A stretch of 64,000 nucleotides of DNA, taken from assembly GCF_014397025.1 (NCBI RefSeq), contig NZ_JACJUO010000001.1, positions 372,001-436,000 of the forward strand. The letters run 5' to 3'. This document shows, in pieces, positions 9,283 through 18,679 of this stretch (positions are counted from its first letter, which is position 1; every line of letters begins with the position of its first letter). Made by a program: the position numbers and the translations under genes. Source of the DNA: Ochrobactrum sp. Marseille-Q0166 (GTDB lineage Bacteria; Pseudomonadota; Alphaproteobacteria; Rhizobiales; Rhizobiaceae). Under the pieces are notes generated by a model. That model did no database searches. It was not told the DNA's origin and saw nothing but the letters and a program-made list of their open reading frames with translations.

Positions 9283-9984
9283 CTAATTAACGTATTTTTT
9301 CCAGATCGCCTTGTCGCCCATTTTTGCAACAAGGGCATCATGGGCCGCACGCTCCTTCTCGCTGATGCGTGATGCCAACGGCACAGGTCGCTGCCGGAGA
9401 ACAATGGCATTGCTATCCCCAGAAAGATTAGTGTTGTTGGAGTTTTCAGTCATACTCAAGCCGAGTGCTGTCTGCTTGCCACCAATAAGTTCGATATAAA
9501 CTTCAGCCAGAATTTCAGAATCGAGTAATGCGCCATGTAAAGTGCGGTGGGAATTGTCGATGCCATACCGCTTGCAAAGCGCATCAAGCGAATTCGGTCC
9601 CATCGGGTTTCTGCGGCGAGCGAGCGCAAGCGTATCGATAATGCGCTCGACCTCTATTTCCGGCTTACCCAAGCGGCTCAATTCAGCATTAATAAAACCA
9701 AGATCGAACATGGCATTATGCGCAACGAGCTTTGCACCGTCGAAAAACTTCAAGAACTCATCGACAATCTCGGCGAAGGTCGGCTCTTTGAGCAACTGTT
9801 CGTCGGTTATGCCATGAACCGCAAGCGCATCGGGATGCACCTTGCGCCCTTGCGGGTTTATGAATTTGTGGAAGGTTCGGCCTGTCGGAAAACGATTGAT
9901 CATTTCCACACCGCCGATTTCGATGATGCGATCCTCCAGCCGCTCAAGGCCAGTGGTTTCCGTATCGAAAACGATTTCACGCAT
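9283..9984 (-). CDS. dnaQ: DNA polymerase III epsilon subunit, 3'-5' proofreading exonuclease
   Basis: 233 residues from MREIVFDTETTGLE. The open frame begins 26 codons earlier inside a repeat element and is not used. Exo motifs: I is DTETTGLE near residue 6, II is HNAMFDLGFIN near 93, and III is HRTLHGALLDSEILAEVY near 145-160 with the catalytic His and Asp. DnaQ removes misincorporated bases as part of the Pol III core. The C-terminal 60 residues are variable and end KKYVN. Downstream of the aroE-coaE operon on the same strand, separated by a repeat and a hairpin. Confidence 0.97.
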   Translation of the reverse strand: MREIVFDTETTGLERLEDRIIEIGGVEMINRFPTGRTFHKFINPQGRKVHPDALAVHGITDEQLLKEPTFAEIVDEFLKFFDGAKLVAHNAMFDLGFINAELSRLGKPEIEVERIIDTLALARRRNPMGPNSLDALCKRYGIDNSHRTLHGALLDSEILAEVYIELIGGKQTALGLSMTENSNNTNLSGDSNAIVLRQRPVPLASRISEKERAAHDALVAKMGDKAIWKKYVN

Positions 9985-9996
9985 GGAAAACCTCTC

Positions 9997-10037
9997 AGAG
10001 CACATCCCGAAAAGTGCAAAGCGGTTTAGGGATACGC
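9997..10037. repeat. Dispersed short repeat variant upstream of dnaQ
   Basis: AGAGCACATCCCGAAAAGTG...GCGGTTTAGGGAT resembles the same family of intergenic repeats seen at 1220-1315 and 57545-57591 (CCGAAAAGTG / GCGGTTT core). It lies directly before dnaQ, so it may sit in its leader. Confidence 0.5.
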
Positions 10038-10046
10038 GTTTAAACA

Positions 10047-10070
10047 AAAGGGTTGGAGCCACAGCTCCAA
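10047..10070 (-). terminator. Probable terminator after coaE
   Basis: Stem TTGGAGC/GCTCCAA (10053-10059 with 10064-10070). On the minus strand it is followed by CCCTTTTGTTT, a modest T-run. It ends the ppsR-maf-aroE-coaE operon. Confidence 0.6.
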
Positions 10071-10094
10071 ATGATTTGATGCTTTATACCACGC

Positions 10095-10706
10095 TCAGGC
10101 TGGCAATCGGGATTGATCATCAGGCTTTCCACGCAATTCAGCGATGATGGCTTTGATCTGCCCCCGCGTTTCCTCAATATCTCCCGAAGAATCGATGACG
10201 AAATCGGCACGCGTCCGCTTTTCGGCGTCCGGCATCTGCCGGGCTAGAATGGCCTCGAACTTCGCTTCCGTCATGCCTGCGCGAGAAAGAACGCGCTCAC
10301 GCTGAATGTCGGCAGGAGCGGAAACAACAGCCACCTTGTCCACGCGGCTTTGTCCACCCGTTTCAAACAACAGCGGAATATCAATCAGCGCAATATCGGC
10401 GCCATCCGCAAGCGCGCGTGCGAGAAAAGCAGCTTCCTCTTCGTGCACGAGCGGATGAATAATGGATTCAAGTCTTTTGAGCGCTTCCGGTTTGCCAAGG
10501 ACAGCGCTCGAAAGCTTTGTCCGGTCAACCGTGCCATCCACAACCGTTCCGGGGAAGGCAGCTTCGATCAGGGGGGCTGCCCGACCCGAATAAAGCTGAT
10601 GCACCGTATCATCGGCACTATAAACAGGCACACCTGCTTCCGCAAACATGTTTGCCGCGGTCGTTTTTCCCATCCCTATCGAGCCGGTCAGTCCGAGGAT
10701 GATCAT
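10095..10706 (-). CDS. coaE: Dephospho-CoA kinase
   Basis: 203 residues. Phosphorylates dephospho-CoA at the 3' hydroxyl, the last step of coenzyme A synthesis. P-loop [17 protein letters not shown] at residues 5-21; DTVHQLYSG near 32 and [14 protein letters not shown] near 108-120 are family motifs. Start overlaps the stop of aroE by 4 bp. Followed by a hairpin terminator. Confidence 0.96.
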   Translation of the reverse strand: MIILGLTGSIGMGKTTAANMFAEAGVPVYSADDTVHQLYSGRAAPLIEAAFPGTVVDGTVDRTKLSSAVLGKPEALKRLESIIHPLVHEEEAAFLARALADGADIALIDIPLLFETGGQSRVDKVAVVSAPADIQRERVLSRAGMTEAKFEAILARQMPDAEKRTRADFVIDSSGDIEETRGQIKAIIAELRGKPDDQSRLPA

Positions 10707-11554
10707 AAAGCACCAGCCTTTTTCATATCATCCAGAATATGATTACGAAGTGCATCTGTCACTTCTGGTCTTTTGCCAAACCAGCGTTCAAAACCCGGAA
10801 CTGCCTGATGCAACAACATGCCAAGCCCATCGACTGTTTTCAGGCCCTGTGCTTCAGCACTGGCCAGAAACGGCGTCTTGAGCGGAATATAGACAATATC
10901 GGTCGCAACAGCTGATTTTTGCGCCTGGCTCAAATCAAGCGGAAACTCTGTTGCTTCTTCTCCATGTCCGCTCATGCCCAGCGATGTCGTGTTGACGATC
11001 AGACCGGCATCTTTAACCAAAGCCTGCGCTGCATCCCATCCGTGAGCGGAAACGCACGCGCCGAAATGGCTGGCCAGTTCCTCGGCGCGGCTTAACGTGC
11101 GGTTGACAATGGCAATGCGCGAGAAGCCGCGTGTCTGCAATGCGTGGACGATCGCGCGTCCTGCTCCACCTGCACCCAAAACCAGAGCCGTATCAGCATT
11201 GTCCCAATCCGGTGCCAATGCATCGAGATTGGCAGCAAAACCATAGGCATCTGTATTGCCGCCACAAAGCCTGCCATCCTCGAACCAGAGCGTGTTCACC
11301 GCACCAATCGCTTTCGCTGCCGCATCGTGGCTGTCAACGGTTGCGAAAGCTACTTCCTTATTCGGTATCGTGACATTGCCACCGGCAAAGCCGTTTTTTG
11401 AAAGCGAAGCAGCAAATTCGGGAAAATTTTCAGGCGGCACTTCAATGGCTTCATATGAACCATCAATAGCGTACTCGCGCAGCCAGAAGCCGTGAATGAA
11501 CGGTGAGCGCGAATGCTTTATAGGAAAGCCGGTGACGAATGCCTTGTCAGCCAT
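10703..11554 (-). CDS. aroE: Shikimate dehydrogenase (NADP+)
   Basis: 283 residues. Reduces 3-dehydroshikimate to shikimate. Substrate-binding [11 protein letters not shown] near residue 15, NVTIPNKE with the catalytic Lys near 60, GNTDAYGF near 98, and the NADP-binding [15 protein letters not shown] near 125. Overlaps maf by 8 bp upstream and coaE by 4 bp downstream, indicating translational coupling. Confidence 0.97.
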   Translation of the reverse strand: MADKAFVTGFPIKHSRSPFIHGFWLREYAIDGSYEAIEVPPENFPEFAASLSKNGFAGGNVTIPNKEVAFATVDSHDAAAKAIGAVNTLWFEDGRLCGGNTDAYGFAANLDALAPDWDNADTALVLGAGGAGRAIVHALQTRGFSRIAIVNRTLSRAEELASHFGACVSAHGWDAAQALVKDAGLIVNTTSLGMSGHGEEATEFPLDLSQAQKSAVATDIVYIPLKTPFLASAEAQGLKTVDGLGMLLHQAVPGFERWFGKRPEVTDALRNHILDDMKKAGAL

Positions 11555-12146
11555 CGATCAGATTTTCCTTCCTCAATTCATCAAGCAGCGGCAAAAGCGG
11601 CAGTCCGACGATAGTGAAATAATCGCCTTCGATTTCCGAGAACAACTGAATGCCCGGACCTTCGACCTGATAAGCGCCGACACTGGAAAGAGCAATATCG
11701 CCAACCCGACCAAGGTAACGACCGACAAAACCCGGGTCGAGATCGCGCATCGTCATGCGTGCCACTGAAACATGACGCCACACCGTCTCGCCGTTTCTAA
11801 CCAGAACAACACCGCTGTTGAGCTGGTGCGTCTTGCCCGAAAACTGCAACAGCTGGCGCCGTGCTGCTTCCATATCCACAGGCTTGTGGAAAATCTCATC
11901 CCCCAGCGAAAGCGTCTGATCGCAACCGATCACCACCGCATCGGGATTGTTTTCGCTGACCGACAAAGCTTTTGCTTCAGCCAGAACCTGGGCCACTTCT
12001 TCAGGCGTAGCGCCCGACTTATAAAGCGGCGCTTCAACCGAGCGCTCATCAATATCAGCACTTTCAGCGATAAATTCGATGCCCGCGTTTTTTAGCAGTG
12101 CCGACCGAAACGGACTTTTTGAGGCGAGAATAAGCTTTGTCGTCAT
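11547..12146 (-). CDS. maf: Maf family nucleoside triphosphate pyrophosphatase
   Basis: 199 residues. Maf proteins hydrolyse non-canonical or modified NTPs to NMPs. [19 protein letters not shown] at the N-terminus is the S.SPRR-type motif, here [15 protein letters not shown] near residue 75 holds the catalytic Asp; [25 protein letters not shown] near 160-185 is the conserved end. Which NTP is hydrolysed cannot be read from the sequence. Overlaps ppsR and aroE. Confidence 0.93.
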   Translation of the reverse strand: MTTKLILASKSPFRSALLKNAGIEFIAESADIDERSVEAPLYKSGATPEEVAQVLAEAKALSVSENNPDAVVIGCDQTLSLGDEIFHKPVDMEAARRQLLQFSGKTHQLNSGVVLVRNGETVWRHVSVARMTMRDLDPGFVGRYLGRVGDIALSSVGAYQVEGPGIQLFSEIEGDYFTIVGLPLLPLLDELRKENLIDG

Positions 12147-12979
12147 GTCAGGTCTTCCTTCCTGCCTTCGCGCAGCAGAGATTGAATAGCAGCAGCCGTT
12201 TCTTCAATTGACCGGCGCGACACATCAATGATCGGCCAGCCGTGCCGGTTACAGAGATTGCGGGCATAAGCTAGTTCTTCCGAAATTGAAACGCGGTCAG
12301 TATAAAGTCCGGTATCAAGCGACGGCACATTGCCGAGTGGGCGGTTTTGCCTGATCTGCGAAATGCGCTCAGCCGTAGCAACCAGCCCCACGATCATCGG
12401 ACGCTTTGCGATAAAAAGCTGATCGGGGAGGGGGATGCCCAGAACAATCGGCACATTGGTCGCCTTGATACCGCGATTGGCGAGATAAATGCTTGTGGGC
12501 GTTTTCGAGGTTCGCGAAATACCGACAAGAATAACGTCCGCTTCTTCTATATCGGGCGGCAATTGCCCGTCATCATGTTCCATCGTGAAATTGAGCGCAT
12601 CGATCCGGCGGAAATAATCGGCATTAAGCACATGCTGCGCACTGGCGCGGCGGTGTGCTGGCGCGCCCAGATAAGATTGAAACGTATTGAGCACCGGTTC
12701 GAGCACCGAAACACTCGGTACGCCCATTTCTGCGCAGGTTTCATCAATGATAGCGGCGAGCTTCTGATCGACAATTGTATAGAGAACAATGCCCGGTTCA
12801 GCATCGATATTCTCCAGAACTTTGCGCAGCTGCTTCTCGGTTCGGATGAGCGGATAGATGTGCTCAATCGCGCGTGCATTGGCATATTGAGCCGCAGCAG
12901 CACGCCCTGCAGCGAGGAGAGTCTCTCCTGTCGCATCAGAAATAAGATGAAGATGAAAGTAAGAAAGCGGTCTGGTCAC
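12143..12979 (-). CDS. ppsR: PEP synthase / pyruvate phosphate dikinase regulatory protein (DUF299)
   Basis: 278 residues from a GTG at 12979, chosen because a strong GGGAGGGGAG site lies just upstream; the open frame runs 15 codons further. DUF299 proteins are ADP-dependent kinases/phosphorylases that switch PEP synthase or PPDK. The P-loop-like [19 protein letters not shown] lies near residues 145-165, and [11 protein letters not shown] is the N-terminal motif. This is the RP001 orthologue, whose divergent pairing with hemE marks oriC in Caulobacter and Rickettsia. Confidence 0.93.
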   Translation of the reverse strand: MTRPLSYFHLHLISDATGETLLAAGRAAAAQYANARAIEHIYPLIRTEKQLRKVLENIDAEPGIVLYTIVDQKLAAIIDETCAEMGVPSVSVLEPVLNTFQSYLGAPAHRRASAQHVLNADYFRRIDALNFTMEHDDGQLPPDIEEADVILVGISRTSKTPTSIYLANRGIKATNVPIVLGIPLPDQLFIAKRPMIVGLVATAERISQIRQNRPLGNVPSLDTGLYTDRVSISEELAYARNLCNRHGWPIIDVSRRSIEETAAAIQSLLREGRKEDLT

Positions 12980-13024
12980 AGTTTTCTCCCCTCCCTGTTG
13001 ACGACTGTGCGTAAAGCGAAGCAT

Positions 13025-13430
13025 CTTTCAACAAGCCATGGCAGGCGGTGGGAAACTTGGCAAGTCATCCACAGCGAGCACACATGTGGTCAGCTTTCGA
13101 AAGTAATTGTGGACAAGACTCGTAACATTTGGAAAACCTTGAGATATGCCCAGCCTATCCACAAATCGTGCAAAGCTGCGGCAATTGGTAACTCCTTATA
13201 TTCAATGAATGATTTGAGTTTTCATTGCTTTTGTCCAGACTATCGGTGAATGTTCGCACAGGCAGAGATGGCCCGAGAGGAACTGTGGGGAAAAGACGGA
13301 CAAAGCTTAATCCCCGATTCCAACAGACTCTAAGAATCAAAAGATTCCTGAATCATCCTTTCTTTATGAAAGCCGGACGGGAAAACTTTCACACGAGATA
13401 ACGAAAACTGATCGAACAGGGTGGAATGCA
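13025..13430. other. oriC: Probable chromosomal replication origin (oriC) between ppsR and hemE
   Basis: The 450-bp divergent gap holds four DnaA-box-like 9-mers: TCATCCACA 13065-13073; TTGTCCACA (minus) 13108-13116; CTATCCACA 13155-13163; TTCCCCACA (minus) 13284-13292. Each is one or two bases from TTATCCACA. An AT-rich stretch lies at about 13195-13240. GANTC sites are at 13117 and in a five-site cluster at 13316-13354. Known: oriC lies at the hemE/RP001 junction in several alphaproteobacteria. Inference: the same here, supported by parAB/parS about 10 kb away. Confidence 0.75.
13316..13354. promoter_or_regulatory. Cluster of five GANTC (CcrM methylation) sites
   Basis: GANTC occurs at 13316, 13326, 13334, 13343 and 13350 (GATTC, GACTC, GAATC, GATTC, GAATC), five copies in 39 bp with 8-10 bp spacing, upstream of hemE. 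CcrM methylates GANTC in alphaproteobacteria and links replication to transcription and origin firing. A chance cluster this dense is unlikely. Confidence 0.8.
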
Positions 13431-14453
13431 ATGAAGCGCAAGATCTTGAAAGTGATGGATGGTGAGGCAGTCTTTCCACCACCGATCTGGATGATGCGTC
13501 AGGCCGGACGCTACCTTCCTGAATATCGAGAAGTGCGCAAACAAGCCGGAAGCTTTCTCGACCTTTGCTATTCGCCCGATCTGGCTGTCGAAGTGACGCT
13601 TCAGCCTATCCGCCGTTTTGGCTTTGATGCAGCCATTCTGTTTTCAGATATTCTGGTTGTCCCTCACGCCCTTGGACGAGACCTCCGCTTTGAAGAAGGA
13701 AGAGGGCCTTTGATGACACCGATTGATGCGGATGAAATCTTCTGGCTTGAGACGGATGGTGTCGCAAAACGCCTTGAGCCGGTCTATGAGACGGTTCGGT
13801 TGCTCCGCGAGCAGTTACCCGAGGAAACAACGCTGTTGGGCTTCTGTGGCGCTCCCTGGACTGTTGCGACCTATATGATCGCGGGTCATGGCACTCCAGA
13901 TCAGGCTCCCGCCCGCCTGTTTGCCTATCGCTTCCCGGAAGCCTTTGAAAAGCTTTTGAATGATCTGGCAGATGTTTCAGCCGAATATCTCATCGAACAG
14001 CTCGATGCAGGTGCGGATGCCGTGCAGATTTTCGATTCCTGGTCCGGCGTTCTGGATGAAGATTGCTTTGAACGCTTCTGTGTTCGTCCGGTGGCACGCA
14101 TTGTGCAAAAAGTGAGGGCTGTTTATCCAGAAGCCCGCATCATCGGTTTCCCGAAGGGTGCCGGAATGCTTTACGCGGGCTATCGCGAAAAGACCGGCGT
14201 CGACGTTCTGGGCCTCGACTGGTCTGTGCCGAACTCTTTTGCACGTGAACTTCAGACCGAAGGCGCTATCCAGGGTAATCTCGATCCCTTGCGCGTTGTG
14301 GCCGGTGGCGAAGCTTTGGACGAAGGCGTTGATGCGATCCTCAAAAATCTTGGGGCTGGTCCACTGATCTTCAATCTGGGCCATGGAATTACGCCACAGG
14401 CACCGATTGAGAATGTTCAGCGCATGATTGATCGGGTTCGTGGAGGCTACTGA
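13431..14453 (+). CDS. hemE: Uroporphyrinogen decarboxylase
   Basis: 340 residues. Converts uroporphyrinogen III to coproporphyrinogen III in haem synthesis. [17 protein letters not shown] near residue 17 carries the conserved RQAGRY motif; [12 protein letters not shown] near 75 and [13 protein letters not shown] near 135 are family signatures. A GGTGG site precedes ATG at 13431. The stop overlaps the hemJ start (TGATG). It borders the probable origin, so its promoter may respond to GANTC methylation. Confidence 0.98.
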   Translation: MKRKILKVMDGEAVFPPPIWMMRQAGRYLPEYREVRKQAGSFLDLCYSPDLAVEVTLQPIRRFGFDAAILFSDILVVPHALGRDLRFEEGRGPLMTPIDADEIFWLETDGVAKRLEPVYETVRLLREQLPEETTLLGFCGAPWTVATYMIAGHGTPDQAPARLFAYRFPEAFEKLLNDLADVSAEYLIEQLDAGADAVQIFDSWSGVLDEDCFERFCVRPVARIVQKVRAVYPEARIIGFPKGAGMLYAGYREKTGVDVLGLDWSVPNSFARELQTEGAIQGNLDPLRVVAGGEALDEGVDAILKNLGAGPLIFNLGHGITPQAPIENVQRMIDRVRGGY

Positions 14454-14989
14454 TGGTGGCTTCTGACAAAACAAATAGCGGTAAGGCCGCTCTGATCCGA
14501 GCAATTGTCGCTGTTGCGGTTGTTCTACTCGGTTTATTGGGATTGTTTCACGTGAATCCAGCTGATGCTTATCTTTGGGTCAAGGCGATCCACGTCATTG
14601 CCGTTATCGCCTGGATGGCGGGAATGCTCTATCTGCCGCGGCTTTTCGTCTATCATTGTGCCGCAACACCGGGTTCAGAAAGCTCAGAAACTTTCAAGAT
14701 TATGGAGCGCAGGTTGCTGCGTTTTATCATTAATCCCGCTATGATTGTAACATGGATCGCCGGTCTTTGGATGGCGTGGGAAATTTTCGGCTTTCACGGC
14801 GGCTGGCTGCATGCAAAAATTCTGCTTGTGGTGCTTTTGTCCGGTGTTCATGGCTATCTCTCGAAGGCAACCCGACTTTTTGCTCAGGACAAGAACACGA
14901 AATCCGCAAAACACTGGCGGATCGTCAATGAAGTTCCGACTATCCTGATGATCTTGATCGTAATACTGGTGGTTGTGAAACCATTCTGA
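14453..14989 (+). CDS. hemJ: Protoporphyrinogen oxidase HemJ
   Basis: 178 residues, four to five transmembrane helices. HemJ oxidises protoporphyrinogen IX in bacteria lacking HemG/HemY. KAIHVIAVIAWMAGMLYLPRLFVYH (near residue 45-70) holds the conserved His and LPRLFVYH motif; WLHAKILLVVLLSGVHGYLSK (near 118-138) holds the second conserved His set. GGAGG at 14443 drives its start, and it is translationally coupled to hemE, giving a haem operon. A parS-like but imperfect sequence lies inside it at 14544-14559. Confidence 0.93.
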   Translation: MVASDKTNSGKAALIRAIVAVAVVLLGLLGLFHVNPADAYLWVKAIHVIAVIAWMAGMLYLPRLFVYHCAATPGSESSETFKIMERRLLRFIINPAMIVTWIAGLWMAWEIFGFHGGWLHAKILLVVLLSGVHGYLSKATRLFAQDKNTKSAKHWRIVNEVPTILMILIVILVVVKPF

Positions 14990-15009
14990 TGCTCGAATAA
15001 TTACTGAAA

Positions 15010-15034
15010 AGCTCGGCTTCTGCCGGGCTTTCTA
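15010..15034 (+). terminator. Terminator after hemJ
   Basis: Stem AGCTCGGC/GCCGGGCT (15010-15017 with 15022-15029, one G-U pair) with a TTCT loop, followed by TTCTATTT. Confidence 0.7.
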
Positions 15035-15263
15035 TTTGGATTTATGGGGTAGTTTACGTTAACCGTGACCTCCCCCGACTTTTTGCCTATTGAACAAAAT
15101 ACCGATACGCCTTATGTGCCACTTGCTCTTCATGCTTTAAAACGGTATGAGTGAGTCCTCTTCCCACCATGACAGCAGGCTTTCGATGCCGGTCACGTTC
15201 CAAGTGACCCACCTTTCCGAACAACTGCATTTTTTCCTTAAATTTCAAAAGAGTTCCTCACAC

Positions 15264-16529
15264 ATGCAGGAAATGAAACTACAAGAACTTAAAAATAAGA
15301 CCCCGGTCGAGCTGCTGGCATTTGCCGAAACGCTTGAGGTCGAAAATGCGAGCGCCATGCGCAAGCAGGAGCTGATGTTCGCGATCCTTAAGAGCCTTGC
15401 TGCTCAGGACGTTGAAATCATCGGCGAAGGTGTTGTTGAAGTGCTGCAGGACGGATTTGGTTTCCTGCGCTCCGCTGACGCCAATTATCTCCCGGGTCCT
15501 GACGATATATATATTTCTCCTTCCCAGCTTCGCCGCTTTTCGCTGAAAACTGGCGATACGGTTGAAGGTCCGATCCGTGGTCCCAAGGAAGGCGAGCGTT
15601 ATTTTGCGCTACTCAAGGTTAACACGATCAATTTCGAAGATCCTGAGAAAATCCGTCACAAGGTTCATTTCGACAATCTGACGCCGCTCTATCCAAATGA
15701 ACGCTTCAAGATGGAACTCGAAGTTCCGACCAATAAGGATCTGTCGTCACGCGTCATTGATCTGGTTGCACCGCTCGGTAAAGGTCAGCGCGGTCTGATC
15801 GTGGCTCCGCCCCGGACTGGTAAAACCGTTCTGTTGCAGAATATCGCTCATTCGATCACTGCAAATCATCCTGAATGCTATCTGATCGTTCTTCTCATCG
15901 ACGAACGTCCGGAAGAAGTGACGGACATGCAGCGTTCGGTGAAGGGTGAAGTCGTTTCTTCGACCTTTGACGAACCCGCATCGCGCCACGTTCAGGTTGC
16001 TGAAATGGTCATCGAAAAGGCCAAGCGTCTGGTCGAACATGGCCGCGACGTTGTGATCCTTCTCGATTCCATCACCCGTCTGGGACGTGCTTATAACACC
16101 GTTGTGCCGTCATCGGGTAAGGTTCTGACCGGTGGTGTGGATGCAAACGCATTGCAGCGTCCGAAGCGCTTCTTCGGTGCAGCCCGTAACATCGAAGAGG
16201 GTGGCTCGCTCACCATCATCGCAACGGCGCTGATCGACACCGGTTCGCGCATGGATGAAGTGATCTTTGAAGAATTCAAAGGCACGGGTAACTCGGAAAT
16301 CGTTCTCGACCGCAAGGTTGCAGACAAGCGTATCTTCCCGGCCATGGATATTCTCAAGTCTGGCACGCGTAAGGAAGACCTGCTCGTCCCACGCGCCGAT
16401 CTTCAGAAGATTTTTGTTCTGCGCCGTATCCTTGCACCGATGGGAACAACCGACGCGATCGAATTCCTCATCGACAAACTCAAGCAGACAAAGAGCAATG
16501 GCGAGTTCTTCGACTCGATGAACACGTAA
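15264..16529 (+). CDS. rho: Transcription termination factor Rho
   Basis: 421 residues from [14 protein letters not shown]. The open frame starts 39 codons earlier, but that part is not Rho-like. The N-terminal RNA-binding domain has the cold-shock-like [33 protein letters not shown] segment near residue 65-95. Walker [16 protein letters not shown] is near 173-187, and the Q/R-loop region is near 285. Hexameric helicase that ends transcription. It stands alone, with a long leader (15147-15263) that could allow autogenous control. Confidence 0.97.
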   Translation: MQEMKLQELKNKTPVELLAFAETLEVENASAMRKQELMFAILKSLAAQDVEIIGEGVVEVLQDGFGFLRSADANYLPGPDDIYISPSQLRRFSLKTGDTVEGPIRGPKEGERYFALLKVNTINFEDPEKIRHKVHFDNLTPLYPNERFKMELEVPTNKDLSSRVIDLVAPLGKGQRGLIVAPPRTGKTVLLQNIAHSITANHPECYLIVLLIDERPEEVTDMQRSVKGEVVSSTFDEPASRHVQVAEMVIEKAKRLVEHGRDVVILLDSITRLGRAYNTVVPSSGKVLTGGVDANALQRPKRFFGAARNIEEGGSLTIIATALIDTGSRMDEVIFEEFKGTGNSEIVLDRKVADKRIFPAMDILKSGTRKEDLLVPRADLQKIFVLRRILAPMGTTDAIEFLIDKLKQTKSNGEFFDSMNT

Positions 16530-16550
16530 TTCCTCTACTGTATGACTATG

Positions 16551-16586
16551 AAAAACGCCGCGTTGACAAATCAGCGCGGCGTTTTT
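16551..16586. terminator. Bidirectional terminator between rho and the DUF255 gene
   Basis: A perfect 12-bp stem AAAAACGCCGCG/CGCGGCGTTTTT (16551-16562 with 16575-16586) with A-run and T-run flanks, placed between convergent genes so it can serve both. Confidence 0.9.
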
Positions 16587-16603
16587 GTTTCATAAATAAT
16601 ACC

Positions 16604-18616
16604 TCAGGAATGGCCTCTGAGAAGAATTTCGAGTGCAGCCGGGGTCTCGACCGGTGCAAGGCACACTTGCCCCTTACAGAGCCACGCTGAAGGTTTATCA
16701 GCATGTGCGGTGCCCCCTGTTGGAAGTTCAATCGCTTTGCCGGCTTCAAACGGGACGAACTTATCGACCCGCCGCGGATCAGGATTGTGTTGAGCGATCA
16801 AGCTTAGTTCGCCCTCACTGCTTTCCTCGGCAATCACCAAAGACAATGGTTCGGCTGCAAAGCGCGCAGCGTTCAAAATACCAATCTGACCATTTTGCTG
16901 GACAAGAGCGCGGCCCATGGCTTGTTCAACCAGACGCTCATTCTGATTATATAGATGCAGATCACCCGTCACGAGAAACAGGTGCGTGAAAGCTTCAATG
17001 ATCTGGCTTGTAGCACTGGGGATTGCTTCGTCATAATCGCCATAGGCATGGAGAATGACATCTTCCGCATCAAGTGCCGAAAGCCGATAGTTGCCTGATG
17101 CATCGCGATTGGCTGCATCTAGCGCCTCTTTCAGTGCCACAGCATCAACGATGAATGTTCGGTCTCCTGTTGCTTCAAAGAGGGATAGTGCAGCATTGAT
17201 CATCGCTGCGTAATCGGTGGAGAGGGCAGGGTAGAGTAAAATGTCATCCATCCGGCAATGCGCCATGCGACCATCCTGAAAAGATGACCCTATAGAACGA
17301 TAAGCGGTGACGGCATATTCAATCCAGTCTTGCCTTTGAAAACTGCGACCCGCTTCAGCCAGTGCGCGAATTGCCAGTGCGTTCCAGTCTGTCAAAGCCT
17401 TTTCGTCACGTCCGGGGCGGACACGTTGGTTGCGATAAGCCAACAGCTTCTGTTTCGAAGCTTCGATATTCGTCGGGAGCATTGCCGGTTCGCCGACAGC
17501 GTGAAGGCGATTGAGAATGTTGCTGCCTTCGAAATTGCCTGCGGGCTCCACGCCATACCAATATTTGAAGCTTTCAGCCTGATCACCGAGGACGACATCA
17601 ATTTCGCTATCGGTGAAGATATAAAACTTGCCTTCCTCACCCTCGCTATCAGCATCCAGACTGGATGCAAAACTTCCGTCGGGCAGTCGCATTTCGAGCA
17701 TCAGCCAATCGATGATCTCTTCGATTCGGTTGCGGAACAAATCATCTTGCGTTTCCGCATAGGCGTAGGTGGCATGGCGAATGACCTGCGCATTATCATA
17801 CAGCATCTTTTCGAAATGCGGCACCAGCCAATCGGCATCGACGCTATAGCGACAAAGCCCGCCACCCAGATGATCGTAAATGCCACCTTGCAACATTGTT
17901 CTGAGAGAAAGCAGAAATGTGTCGCGATGCGAAACTTCGCGATTATAGAGCCAAGACAGCCATAAGGCATCCATGAAGGGTGCATTGGGGAACTTGGGCG
18001 CATTATCTATGCCGCCACGTACCGGATCAAACATGGCATGGATGCGGTCTGCGACTTCGTTAAAGCGTGTCACTTCATTGGCGCGCGCTTCGCTTTGAGC
18101 AGCCAACTGCGCTTCCAGATGGTTGAATACGGCCTCGGCATTATGGTTAATTTTTTCTTGATTTTCCTGCCAGAGATTGTTGACGGCTTTGAGCACGTCG
18201 ATAAAGCCGGGCATATTGTGCCGCGCCTTCGGTGGGAAATAGGTTCCTCCCCAGAAAGGCTTACCGTCGGGGCGCAGGAACATGGTGAGCGGCCAGCCGC
18301 CCTGCTGCCCCATGGCGCTTAAAGCGGCCATATAAATTTGGTCGATATCCGGTCGTTCTTCGCGGTCGACTTTTATATTTACGAAAAGCGCGTTCATGAC
18401 TTCCGCGATTTCCGGGTCCTCAAAAGACTCATGCGCCATCACATGGCACCAGTGACATGCCGCATAACCGACGGAAAGCAATATAGGGCGGTTCATTTCG
18501 CGTGCAGCATCCAGCGCTTGCTTGCCCCATGGCTGCCAGTGAACCGGATTATCGGCATGTTGACGAAGATAAGCGCTTGGCTCTCTGCCGAGCCTGTTGC
18601 TGCTGTTTTCAGTCAT
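16604..18616 (-). CDS. DUF255 thioredoxin-domain protein (YyaL/SPATA20 family)
   Basis: 670 residues. The N-terminal thioredoxin-like domain (about 1-160) begins SAYLRQHADNPVHWQPWG and has YAACHWCHVMAHESFED with a CHWC redox motif near residue 52-55. The remainder is an alpha/alpha-barrel, glycosidase-like domain: DALWLSWL, GGGLCRYSVDADWLVPHFEKMLYDNAQ near 255-280, DADSEGEEGKFY near 325. Function is not established for bacterial members. ATG at 18616 (MTENSS) is chosen over one 7 codons earlier because AAAGG precedes it. Divergent from mnmE. Confidence 0.92.
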   Translation of the reverse strand: MTENSSNRLGREPSAYLRQHADNPVHWQPWGKQALDAAREMNRPILLSVGYAACHWCHVMAHESFEDPEIAEVMNALFVNIKVDREERPDIDQIYMAALSAMGQQGGWPLTMFLRPDGKPFWGGTYFPPKARHNMPGFIDVLKAVNNLWQENQEKINHNAEAVFNHLEAQLAAQSEARANEVTRFNEVADRIHAMFDPVRGGIDNAPKFPNAPFMDALWLSWLYNREVSHRDTFLLSLRTMLQGGIYDHLGGGLCRYSVDADWLVPHFEKMLYDNAQVIRHATYAYAETQDDLFRNRIEEIIDWLMLEMRLPDGSFASSLDADSEGEEGKFYIFTDSEIDVVLGDQAESFKYWYGVEPAGNFEGSNILNRLHAVGEPAMLPTNIEASKQKLLAYRNQRVRPGRDEKALTDWNALAIRALAEAGRSFQRQDWIEYAVTAYRSIGSSFQDGRMAHCRMDDILLYPALSTDYAAMINAALSLFEATGDRTFIVDAVALKEALDAANRDASGNYRLSALDAEDVILHAYGDYDEAIPSATSQIIEAFTHLFLVTGDLHLYNQNERLVEQAMGRALVQQNGQIGILNAARFAAEPLSLVIAEESSEGELSLIAQHNPDPRRVDKFVPFEAGKAIELPTGGTAHADKPSAWLCKGQVCLAPVETPAALEILLRGHS

Positions 18617-18679
18617 AAGCCTTTTCTTTCCTGACACGAATGAATATCACGTAATCATCTATATAGAACGGGAAATCAA

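Noticed and set aside
12347..13249. 300-codon plus-strand frame over ppsR and the origin
   Set aside because: Antisense to ppsR and runs into the AT-rich origin; no family features.
14544..14559. parS-like sequence inside hemJ
   Set aside because: TGTTTCACGTGAATCC has its last bases wrong for the palindrome; kept only as a weak note, not a feature.
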